This document shows, in pieces, positions 1 through 5,578 of a stretch of 5,578 nucleotides of DNA. The notes beneath the pieces were generated by a model that made no database searches, had not been told where the DNA came from, and worked only from the letters and a program-made list of their open reading frames with translations. The translations under genes and the position numbers were made by a program. The number at the start of each line of letters is the position of its first letter. Within the stretch, counting starts at the first letter, position 1. The stretch is from B120-G9 sp034659895 (GTDB lineage Bacteria; Zixibacteria; MSB-5A5; GN15; FEB-12): positions 1 to 5,578 of the forward strand of contig JAYEIF010000023.1 in NCBI GenBank assembly GCA_034659895.1, in the 5' to 3' direction.

Positions 1-83
1 TAGAAAGAAGACACCAAATATCTTACAATGAACTTACATCAATAAAATATATACTGTCTCGTTACATTCTAATGTCTATTAAC

Positions 84-112
84 TTGACAAATAACGTAAA
101 TTTGCCTTTCAT
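84..112 (+). promoter_or_regulatory. Possible sigma70-type promoter upstream of the sphingolipid pair
   Basis: A perfect TTGACA (84-89) is followed after 17 bases by TTTCAT (107-112), a 4-of-6 match to the -10 consensus, in an AT-rich leader that ends at the first start codon (158). An alternative -10-like element, TAAATTTG (97-104), fits the Bacteroidota TAnnTTTG form but lacks a properly spaced -33 box. The -35 is strong and the -10 weak, so the assignment is tentative. No operator or riboswitch is evident in the rest of 1-157. Confidence 0.3.
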
Positions 113-148
113 CTAAATTATCAGTGAGTAAATAATTACCACTATATT

Positions 149-152
149 GGAG
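149..152 (+). promoter_or_regulatory. Ribosome binding site of the serine palmitoyltransferase gene
   Basis: GGAG lies five bases before the ATG at 158 and supports that start. It also shows that the host uses Shine-Dalgarno initiation at least here. Confidence 0.65.
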
Positions 153-157
153 CAACA

Positions 158-1384
158 ATGTCAACTGTGGATAAAATCAAAACGACATATACCGACCTCT
201 TTGAAAAGTGCTACTCCTATCGTGACCCGCAGAAGGTTATGGAACTTGGCGTCTATCCTTATTTTCATCCGATTCAGTCAGCTCCTGGTGATGAAGTAGT
301 AATCGACGGCAAGAAATGTATTATGATTGGTTCCAACAACTACCTTGGGTTGGTAAATCATCCAAAAGTCAAAGAAGCCGCTGCTGAAGCTGTGAGAAAA
401 TTTGGCTCCGGTTGCACTGGCTCACGATTTCTTAATGGCACATTAGATCTTCATTTGACACTTGAGGAACGCCTTGCAAAGTTTATGAAACGTCCTCGTG
501 TGCTGGTATTTTCCACAGGCTTTCAGACAAATCTTGGAACAATTTCCACATTAGTCAGCAAAAATGATGTTGTCATAATTGACCGTAAGGATCATGCTTC
601 TATTGTCGATGCAACCCGGCTTTCGTATGGCAAAGTGCTCAAATTTGCTCATAATGATATGGACGATTTCGAGCGAGTTGTTTCAAATGTGCGATTGAAC
701 AACTCACGTGGAGGAGTGTTGGTTGTAGTTGATGGTGTTTTCTCTATGGAAGGTGATATTGCAAATCTTCCTGAGCTGATTGATATTGCCAAGCGTTACA
801 ATGTGAGAGTGCTTGTCGACGATGCCCACTCTATAGGAGTATTGGGAGAAACTGGAGCTGGGACTGCCGAGCATTTCGGATTGATCGACAAGGTTGATAT
901 TACAATGGGAACATTTTCCAAGTCGTTTGCCTCACTGGGCGGGTTTATCGCTGCTGATGAAGATATAATAAATTATGTCAAGCATCGCGCCCGAGCGCTC
1001 ATTTTCTCGGCCTCGATTCCTCCGGCTAATGCGGCTTCAGTTTTGGCGGCTCTGGATATTATCGAGTCTGAACCTGAAAGATGTGAACAAGCACGAAATA
1101 ACGGACTTCGGATGCGGAATGAATTTCGTGATCTTGGTTTCGATATTGGTCATACTGCTACTCCAATTGTACCCATTGTGGTCGGTGATGATATAGATGC
1201 TTTCACTTTCTGGAAGGCGCTCTTTGACAATGGAGTTTTTACAAACCCAGTGATTTCACCGGCAGTGCCGCCAGGGAAAGCCATGATACGGACATCATAT
1301 ACAGCCACCCATACCACAGAGCAACTTGACCGAGTAGTGGAGGTCATTGCTCGTGTTGGTAGAGAAAAGGGACTTATTTCTTAG
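158..1384 (+). CDS. spt: Serine palmitoyltransferase-like alpha-oxoamine synthase
   Basis: PLP-dependent fold-type I enzyme of the alpha-oxoamine synthase family, predicted to condense L-serine with an acyl thioester to give 3-ketosphinganine, the first committed step of sphingolipid synthesis; soluble, cytoplasmic. At 408 residues it is close to the ~420 of bacterial SPTs. Seen in the sequence: N-terminal GVYPYFHPI (31-39) and GSNNYLGL (58-65), GSRFLNGT (88-95), the PLP-stacking histidine H146 in DHAS, D221 and H224 in DDAHSIG, and the Schiff-base lysine K255 in GTFSKSFASLGG. The 34-residue gap from D221 to K255 matches Sphingomonas SPT (D231, K265) rather than BioF (32). A conserved Arg (R378) follows the PPG loop near the C-terminus. 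The start is supported by GGAG. Glycine C-acetyltransferase (Kbl) and BioF are the alternatives; the GVYPYF block, FSKS lysine context and acyltransferase neighbour favour SPT. Confidence 0.85.
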   Translation: MSTVDKIKTTYTDLFEKCYSYRDPQKVMELGVYPYFHPIQSAPGDEVVIDGKKCIMIGSNNYLGLVNHPKVKEAAAEAVRKFGSGCTGSRFLNGTLDLHLTLEERLAKFMKRPRVLVFSTGFQTNLGTISTLVSKNDVVIIDRKDHASIVDATRLSYGKVLKFAHNDMDDFERVVSNVRLNNSRGGVLVVVDGVFSMEGDIANLPELIDIAKRYNVRVLVDDAHSIGVLGETGAGTAEHFGLIDKVDITMGTFSKSFASLGGFIAADEDIINYVKHRARALIFSASIPPANAASVLAALDIIESEPERCEQARNNGLRMRNEFRDLGFDIGHTATPIVPIVVGDDIDAFTFWKALFDNGVFTNPVISPAVPPGKAMIRTSYTATHTTEQLDRVVEVIARVGREKGLIS

Positions 1385-1395
1385 TAAGACATCAT

Positions 1396-2523
1396 ATGCC
1401 AAAGATAGAAATTGTCGAAGTTGAATCTACTTCACAGTTGAAGCAGTTTATCACTTATCCTAACCGTCTATATAAAGACGATCCAAACTATGTCACCCCG
1501 TTACTTTCGGAGCGCCTTGAGTTTTTTGACAAAGAGAAAAATCCGTTTTTCCATTCTGCGCGTGTTAAACTGTTTTTAGCAATGAACGGTAAAGAAGTAA
1601 CGGGACGTATAGCAACCTGCATCAATTTTAACCACAATGATTTTCATTCTGAGCAAGTTGGCTTTTTCGGTTTTTTTGACTGCCCAGACGATTATGAGAT
1701 AGCCTCAACACTTTTGAAGGTCGCTATGATTACTATCAAGCGCGAAAAGATGGAGAAAATGCGCGGGCCGATGAATTTCTCAACCAATCACGAATGTGGT
1801 TTCCTTATCGAGGGTTTCGACACTCCGCCGACTGTGATGATGGCCTATAATCAACCTTACCTGCCGCAATTAGCTGAGAAGTTTGGCCTTAAAAAAGCTA
1901 TGGATTTGGTTGCTTACAATTTTTCTGATGATATTTCAATTTCACCCAGAATAGTACGTGTAGTAGAAAAGATAGCCGCACGTTCCAAGATTACTATGCG
2001 AAATCTTAACGTAAAAGATTTCGATAACGAGATTAAGCGCATCAACAAAATCTACAACCAAGCATGGGAGAAGAATTGGGGATTTGTCCCGATGACCGAG
2101 GACGAATTCGTTTACACTGCCAAGAACCTGCGACAGATTGTTGATCCAGATATTGCTTTCATCTGTGAAAGCGGCGATATGCCTGTAGCTTTTTGTCTGG
2201 CGTTGCCTGATATAAATCAGGCGCTGATTCATCTCAAGGGTAAGCTCATGCCTCTTGGACTGCTCAAATTGCTGTGGCATACAAAAATACATAACAAAAT
2301 TGACTGTGCTCGCGCTATCACTTTTGGTGTCATACCGCAGTTTCAGAAATTAGGGCTGGAAATGCTAATGTACTCTGCTTGTTTTAAGAAAGTATTCGAA
2401 AAGGGGTACCACAGAGGAGAGGCATCATGGGTACTCGAAACCAACGATCTCATGCGCAAGGCGATAGAAGAGATGGGGGGCACTCTTTATAAACGTTATC
2501 GCATTGTCGAAATGCCTCTGTAG
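1396..2523 (+). CDS. GNAT-fold acyltransferase-like protein, candidate bacterial ceramide synthase
   Basis: A 375-residue soluble protein with no signal peptide or clear membrane segment, starting 11 bases after the spt stop, so almost certainly co-transcribed. Residues ~5-175 carry the conserved blocks of the YghO-like family: GRIATCINFNHN (70-81), FFGFFD (90-95), RGPMNFSTNHECG (123-135), EGFDTPP (139-145), then a Tyr/Gly-rich stretch. Residues ~200-370 look like a GNAT domain with a degenerate acyl-CoA-binding turn, GVIPQFQKLGLE (311-322), and ETNDLMRKAIEEMGG (348-362), the usual late GNAT helix. Known: the ceramide synthase identified in Caulobacter (bCerS) is, from memory, a GNAT-superfamily protein related to YghO and encoded near spt. 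Inferred: this protein N-acylates the sphingoid base made by the upstream enzyme. Only a weak Shine-Dalgarno (TAAG) precedes the ATG, consistent with coupling. Confidence is high for family, moderate for ceramide synthesis. Confidence 0.65.
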   Translation: MPKIEIVEVESTSQLKQFITYPNRLYKDDPNYVTPLLSERLEFFDKEKNPFFHSARVKLFLAMNGKEVTGRIATCINFNHNDFHSEQVGFFGFFDCPDDYEIASTLLKVAMITIKREKMEKMRGPMNFSTNHECGFLIEGFDTPPTVMMAYNQPYLPQLAEKFGLKKAMDLVAYNFSDDISISPRIVRVVEKIAARSKITMRNLNVKDFDNEIKRINKIYNQAWEKNWGFVPMTEDEFVYTAKNLRQIVDPDIAFICESGDMPVAFCLALPDINQALIHLKGKLMPLGLLKLLWHTKIHNKIDCARAITFGVIPQFQKLGLEMLMYSACFKKVFEKGYHRGEASWVLETNDLMRKAIEEMGGTLYKRYRIVEMPL

Positions 2524-2542
2524 GGCAATTTGTTAGCACAAT

Positions 2543-2576
2543 ATCAACAACTGAGAATATTCAGGAACGGGTTGAT
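2543..2576. terminator. Weak nested dyad in the convergent gap, possible bidirectional terminator
   Basis: In the 75-base gap between two converging genes, ATCAAC (2543-2548) pairs with GTTGAT (2571-2576), and CTGA (2551-2554) pairs with TCAG (2561-2564) inside it. There is no U-tract on either side and the stems are short, so intrinsic termination is doubtful. The position between two gene ends is the main argument for it. Nothing else is visible in 2524-2598. Confidence 0.2.
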
Positions 2577-2598
2577 CGGTGGTCGTTGTCAGTATCGC

Positions 2599-3108
2599 TC
2601 ACTCCCTCTTCCTCATAGCCTTACTGAACGCATGGTAGCCAAATTCGTCAAATAAGCAAAATACAATTCGTTCCAGATTTTTGGTTAATGGTTTGTAACC
2701 GTGCGCTGTTGCCACCATCAGATTTGCACAAGCCATCATCGGAAATCTACCTACGCCTGTACCAAAAGCTGGAAAAGCAATCGACTTGATTTTCAGCTCT
2801 TCAGCTAAGTTCAAACTGGCGACTGTAGTTTGTCGAATGAGTTTGTCAGTGGTCCTGAGGTCTTGTCCCATCACAGCGGCGTGGATGACATACTTATACT
2901 GCATCTTTCCAGCTGTCGAATACACTGCCTCTCCCGGCATAACTGGCCCTTTGGCTACCGCATCCTCTTCAACAGATTGTCCTCCGGCGCGCTTGATTGC
3001 CCCTGCCACACCAGCTCCCATCCAGAATTCGTTATTGGCAGCGTTGACAATTACTTCTGTATCGACTTTTGTAATATCACCTTTGATGATTTCGATTTCA
3101 AAAGACAT
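2599..3108 (-). CDS. Macro-domain (ADP-ribose-binding) protein
   Basis: A 169-residue stand-alone macro domain, expected to bind ADP-ribose and possibly to hydrolyse ADP-ribosyl esters or O-acetyl-ADP-ribose in the cytoplasm. Seen: GDIT (10-13), VNAAN (21-25), the glycine loop GAGVAGAI (31-38), PGEAV (58-62), YVIHAA (73-78) and the second phosphate-binding loop FPAFGTGVGRFP (112-123). Length and motif order are typical for the family. The first loop reads GAGVAG, where MacroD-type hydrolases have GGGVDG, so the usual catalytic Asp is absent; AF1521-like proteins also lack it. It is the last gene of the minus-strand run, 18 bases after the PAP2 stop, with a weak GGAA upstream of its ATG. Family assignment is firm; biological substrate unknown. 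Confidence 0.9.
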   Translation of the reverse strand: MSFEIEIIKGDITKVDTEVIVNAANNEFWMGAGVAGAIKRAGGQSVEEDAVAKGPVMPGEAVYSTAGKMQYKYVIHAAVMGQDLRTTDKLIRQTTVASLNLAEELKIKSIAFPAFGTGVGRFPMMACANLMVATAHGYKPLTKNLERIVFCLFDEFGYHAFSKAMRKRE

Positions 3109-3126
3109 AACTATGATTTCCGAATG

Positions 3127-3702
3127 TCATATATTTGATTTTTCATTTGTTTTAGGACGTTTTTTTCGTCTATCAAAAAAACCAACCATAAACACCATTG
3201 CTAATCCTACTGCCAAGCCAACCAGTGCGCCACCGAGAACATCAAATGGATAATGCACTCCTACAAAAATTCGGCTTATGGCAATCAAAGAAGCAACAGC
3301 CCAGAGATACCATTTCGTTTGCTTGACAGTCAATGAAAACAACGCAGCTTGGGCAAAAGCATTGGTGGCATGCGATGACGGCAAGGCGTAGCCAGCACCA
3401 CAATTTACCAACAGATTTATGTCAGACAGAACATGACACGGTCTTGGGCGCGCAATCAGCGGTTTCAAAAAATGACTCGATACCTGATCTGCGACCAACA
3501 ATGTAAACATGGAAAACAACACCATCCATCGCAGTCTGGCATTCCCTTTCCACAGCAAGCCAAGCATAGCCAGCCCGTATGAGACCCGCAGCAACAAGTC
3601 GGAAGTGATAACAGGCATTACTGCATCGGTTACAGGGTTACTAATAGTAACATTGAGAAACAGAAATATCGCTGTGTCTATGTTATTTAACAGTTCAAGC
3701 AT
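3127..3702 (-). CDS. PAP2-family membrane phosphatase
   Basis: A 191-residue integral membrane phosphatase of the type 2 phosphatidic acid phosphatase family, acting on lipid phosphates or pyrophosphates at the membrane. The three-part active site is complete: K80-x6-R87-P88, PSSH (108-111; catalytic His aid H111) and SR-x5-H-x3-D (S143, R144, H150, D154). About five hydrophobic helices are visible (roughly 10-20, 36-51, 57-73, 113-147 and 155-175), ending in a basic tail. The start chosen is the ATG at 3702, overlapping the kinase stop by eight bases (ATGCTTGA). A longer reading from a TTG at 3807 adds 35 polar residues that run antiparallel to nothing known and lie inside the kinase gene, so it is rejected. 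Substrate could be undecaprenyl pyrophosphate, phosphatidic acid, phosphatidylglycerophosphate or a sphingoid phosphate; sequence alone does not decide. Confidence 0.88.
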   Translation of the reverse strand: MLELLNNIDTAIFLFLNVTISNPVTDAVMPVITSDLLLRVSYGLAMLGLLWKGNARLRWMVLFSMFTLLVADQVSSHFLKPLIARPRPCHVLSDINLLVNCGAGYALPSSHATNAFAQAALFSLTVKQTKWYLWAVASLIAISRIFVGVHYPFDVLGGALVGLAVGLAMVFMVGFFDRRKKRPKTNEKSNI

Positions 3703-4621
3703 AAGTTTCTGGATTATTCTTAAGGAAACGTTGCAATTGTCGACGGGTTGGCATTCCAGCCCTCGCACCCGGTTGGGTACATTTGAGCGCACCAACCGCC
3801 GAGCCAAGTTTCAATCGTTCAGAAATGTCCTTTCCCTCGAGGAGACCATAGAGATATCCTACATGGAAAGCGTCACCAGCTCCGGTAGTATCGACCGCTT
3901 TCACACGGAAGGCTTTCTGTCGATATAACTTGCCATTCTCAAAACCAACACTTCCTTTTGTCCCACGGGTTATTACAATTGTTCCCGGACATATCTTTGC
4001 CAAACGTTGAAGTGATTTCTTTACGCTGCGAGTGCCAGTATACGGGAAAGCAAAAGCATCCGCCACTATCAGATGATCCACGAACGGTAAAACAGATGTA
4101 ACATCATTGCGTATCGAGCCAATATCAAATGTTACCAACGCTCCGACTCTCTTACCCCATCGAGCAAGTTTCAAACAGGCACCAATATCGCGTCCGTCTA
4201 GATGCAGTATTCGAGGGATTGGATAACGCGACAGAGTAAGATCACGAGGTTGAATAGTAATACGCCGATGAAGTGCAATTGTTCGGCGGCCGCTTCTATT
4301 TTCCACAAATCCAAACGCAGTTGCCGAGGGCTGTTTCTTCTGAATAATGAAGCTGGTATCTATTTTATCCTTTTTTAGTTCGTTAAGTGAAATCTGTCCT
4401 GTCATATCATCACCAATCACAGCTATTACAGCAGTTCTGAATCCCTGACGTGAAAGTCCAACCATTGCGTTTGGTATTGGTCCACCACCTTGAATACAAA
4501 GATTAGTAGCGTCAACCTTACCGCCCTTAACCGGAAATTGTGGAATTGAAATCAGAAAATCCAGCGGCATAATCCCCATACCAAGACAATCAAGCTTGCT
4601 GTTCTCTTTAGAGCGGTTCAA
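3695..4621 (-). CDS. PfkB-family (ribokinase-like) sugar or nucleoside kinase
   Basis: A 308-residue cytoplasmic kinase that transfers the ATP gamma-phosphate to a hydroxyl of a sugar or nucleoside. Numbered from the chosen start, it shows an N-terminal strand CLGMGIMPLD (12-21), the substrate-side glycines GGK (33-35) and GGGPIPNA (45-52), VIGDD (68-72), the ATP-site turn TRGTKGS (218-224) and the PfkB signature DTTGAGDAF (244-252) with catalytic base D250. Length is typical. The start is taken as TTG at 4621, because GGAGGT lies ten bases upstream; an in-frame GTG at 4639 itself sits at that Shine-Dalgarno and is less likely. The gene overlaps the YigZ stop by 14 bases and the PAP2 start by eight, indicating translational coupling. 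The substrate (ribose, fructose, adenosine or other) cannot be told from these motifs. Confidence 0.88.
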   Translation of the reverse strand: MNRSKENSKLDCLGMGIMPLDFLISIPQFPVKGGKVDATNLCIQGGGPIPNAMVGLSRQGFRTAVIAVIGDDMTGQISLNELKKDKIDTSFIIQKKQPSATAFGFVENRSGRRTIALHRRITIQPRDLTLSRYPIPRILHLDGRDIGACLKLARWGKRVGALVTFDIGSIRNDVTSVLPFVDHLIVADAFAFPYTGTRSVKKSLQRLAKICPGTIVITRGTKGSVGFENGKLYRQKAFRVKAVDTTGAGDAFHVGYLYGLLEGKDISERLKLGSAVGALKCTQPGARAGMPTRRQLQRFLKNNPETYA

Positions 4622-5216
4622 TTTTTGCCTTACCTCCACTTAGTTGAACTATTTCCTTCACAAGGGCTTCTGACATAGTTAATCGGATATCTATTTCGAG
4701 AGTTACATGATCCGAGTAGTCAGCTTTCACTTGATGGGCTTTATAGCGATGTAATAATCTTGTGAGCTGGTCAAAGAGCGCAAAGTCAATTTCCACATGG
4801 TATCGCTTTGTCAGGTAATTTTTCTTACGACCTACTTTGTCCAAAACTCCCACAGCAGCATCGCTATATGCGCGTGCCAATCCACCTGTGCCCAGTTTGG
4901 TGCCGCCAAAGTAACGGGTAACCACAACCAGTACATTTTCGAGATTGCGCCCGCAAATTGAATCATAAATAGGCCGTCCGGCTGTCCCTGAGGGTTCACC
5001 ATCATCGGAGTATTTGAATTTCATGTCGTCGAATAATCCCACTCGATAGGCGAAGCAGTGATGTGTTGCAGCATGTTCGCGTTTTCGCACTGTTTCCAGT
5101 GAAGCCATTGCTTCTTCGGTAGATGTAACAATAAAACACTCACCAATGAAACGCGAACCTTTCACTTTCAATTCGTAACTCGTTTCGTGGGCAATTATAT
5201 AATATGCATCTTCCAT
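4608..5216 (-). CDS. yigZ: YigZ/IMPACT-family protein (UPF0029 plus DUF1949)
   Basis: A 202-residue soluble protein of the YigZ/YvyE/IMPACT family, the usual length for the bacterial members. The N-terminal UPF0029 domain (about 1-130) contains SRFIG (21-25), AATHHCFAYR (49-58), DDGEPSGTAGRPI (71-83) and the signature region 97-120 with TRYFGGTKLGTGGL. The C-terminal part (about 138-200) fits the ferredoxin-like DUF1949 domain. In eukaryotes IMPACT binds GCN1 and restrains GCN2; bacterial members have no settled function, though a link to translation factors has been suggested from structure. The ATG follows the DprA-like stop by seven bases and its own stop lies 14 bases inside the kinase gene, so it is the second gene of the minus-strand run. 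Confidence 0.93.
   Translation of the reverse strand: MEDAYYIIAHETSYELKVKGSRFIGECFIVTSTEEAMASLETVRKREHAATHHCFAYRVGLFDDMKFKYSDDGEPSGTAGRPIYDSICGRNLENVLVVVTRYFGGTKLGTGGLARAYSDAAVGVLDKVGRKKNYLTKRYHVEIDFALFDQLTRLLHRYKAHQVKADYSDHVTLEIDIRLTMSEALVKEIVQLSGGKAKIEPL
4632..4637 (-). promoter_or_regulatory. Shine-Dalgarno GGAGGT deciding the TTG start of the kinase
   Basis: On the minus strand GGAGGT occurs inside the last codons of the YigZ-family gene, ten bases before a TTG at 4621. It is the best ribosome binding site in the window and explains the use of a rare start codon. Confidence 0.6.
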
Positions 5217-5223
5217 TGAAATA

Positions 5224-5578
5224 TCACACCAGCGCCTTGATGATATTATCTATCTTATCAAACCCGACAATTGTAATCAAACCTTGTCTCGAAGCAGTTG
5301 CCAGAGTTGTTTCATCCGACAGGGCGCCATATTGGGGATCAACCATCAAAAACGCAAGTTTACCTATATCGTGGCAGAAAGATAGGAGATCAAGAGTTTG
5401 GTTTGAGTCGCTATAGAGTTCAGTAAACACTACTGCATGAGACAGCCCAGACAACAACCGATTGGTATTGCTTAGATTGTCCGGACGTGATATCTCCTCA
5501 GGCGAATATTCACTAATCACTCCGCCATTTTGAGCAATATCAATAGCCAGCGGCATCTGCTCAGATAGATCAAGGGTG
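5224..5578 (-). CDS. DprA-like Rossmann-fold protein, C-terminal part, cut by the window edge
   Basis: The reading frame stays open to the window edge: seven in-frame residues (TLDLSEQ) precede the first internal Met at 5556, so that Met is not taken as the start. What is visible (117 residues) aligns by eye with the second half of the DprA/Smf Rossmann fold: NGGVISEY resembles the (A/G)liSEY motif, RPDNLSNTNRLLSGLS the RNRiIsGLS motif, followed by a hydrophobic strand and GKLAFLMVDP in place of the usual R-x-vfavPG. Known: DprA loads RecA on incoming single-stranded DNA in natural transformation. Oddities: the expected SGSL-x-TA segment is degenerate (SDSNQTLDL), and the protein stops directly after the Rossmann fold, with no C-terminal winged-helix domain. 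It may be a divergent DprA or a DprA-like nucleotide-binding protein with another role. First visible gene of the minus-strand run. Confidence 0.6.
   Translation of the reverse strand, partial: TLDLSEQMPLAIDIAQNGGVISEYSPEEISRPDNLSNTNRLLSGLSHAVVFTELYSDSNQTLDLLSFCHDIGKLAFLMVDPQYGALSDETTLATASRQGLITIVGFDKIDNIIKALV

Noticed and set aside
975..1347. Small open frames on both strands inside the serine palmitoyltransferase gene
   Set aside because: They lie within a gene with full-length family conservation and have no supporting motif or ribosome binding site.
158..1384. Annotation as BioF (8-amino-7-oxononanoate synthase) or Kbl (2-amino-3-ketobutyrate CoA ligase)
   Set aside because: The same fold and catalytic residues occur in these enzymes, but the GVYPYFHPI N-terminal block, the D221-K255 spacing, the FSKS lysine context and the acyltransferase neighbour fit serine palmitoyltransferase better; no biotin or threonine-degradation genes are nearby.
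1942..2292. Minus-strand open frame of 116 codons
   Set aside because: It lies wholly antisense to the acyltransferase gene, shows no recognisable motif and has no sign of its own start.
2524..2598. Confident intrinsic terminator in the convergent gap
   Set aside because: Stems of six and four pairs with no run of T on either strand do not meet the usual pattern; it is kept only as a low-confidence feature.
2786..3253. Plus-strand open frame of 155 codons
   Set aside because: It is antisense to the macro-domain and PAP2 genes, both of which carry complete family motifs; its Ser/Thr/Pro-rich, low-information translation is typical of a shadow frame.
3703..3807. N-terminal extension of the PAP2 gene from a TTG at 3807
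   Set aside because: It would overlap the kinase gene by over 100 bases and add a polar, arginine-rich segment not expected in this family; the ATG at 3702 gives a normal length.
3509..3928. Plus-strand open frame of 139 codons
   Set aside because: It is antisense to the PAP2 and kinase genes, including the conserved GAGD region, with no protein-like features of its own.

Overview
The window is bacterial chromosomal DNA of fairly low GC, with densely packed genes, the standard genetic code and Shine-Dalgarno sites at some starts (GGAG before the first gene, GGAGGT before the sugar kinase). A serine palmitoyltransferase points to a Gram-negative sphingolipid maker. The usable Shine-Dalgarno sites argue mildly against Bacteroidota proper. 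A deltaproteobacterium-like or non-Bacteroidota FCB-group organism is a guess; the sequence does not settle it.

Layout: (1) positions 1-157 are an AT-rich leader with a possible promoter. (2) Positions 158-2523, plus strand, hold a two-gene unit: a serine palmitoyltransferase-like alpha-oxoamine synthase, then, 11 bases later, a GNAT-fold acyltransferase-like protein of the YghO / bacterial ceramide synthase type. (3) Positions 2524-2598 are a short convergent gap with a weak dyad. (4) Positions 5578-2599, minus strand, hold a tightly packed run of five genes. In transcription order these are a DprA-like Rossmann protein (N-terminus outside the window), a YigZ/IMPACT-family protein, a PfkB-family sugar/nucleoside kinase, a PAP2-family membrane phosphatase and a macro-domain protein. 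Junctions are +7, -14, -8 and +18 bases, which suggests a single transcript with translational coupling.

How they work together: the plus-strand pair is best read as the first and the N-acylating steps of bacterial ceramide synthesis (serine + acyl thioester to 3-ketosphinganine, then amide formation). The reductase and any dedicated acyl carrier protein or acyl-ACP synthetase are not in view. The minus-strand genes look like a loosely related housekeeping set. Kinase next to phosphatase, and macro domain near a PfkB kinase, invite hypotheses but prove no pathway. No RNA gene, mobile element or CRISPR array was seen. No wholly unknown system is evident; the most interesting item is the ceramide-synthesis gene pair.
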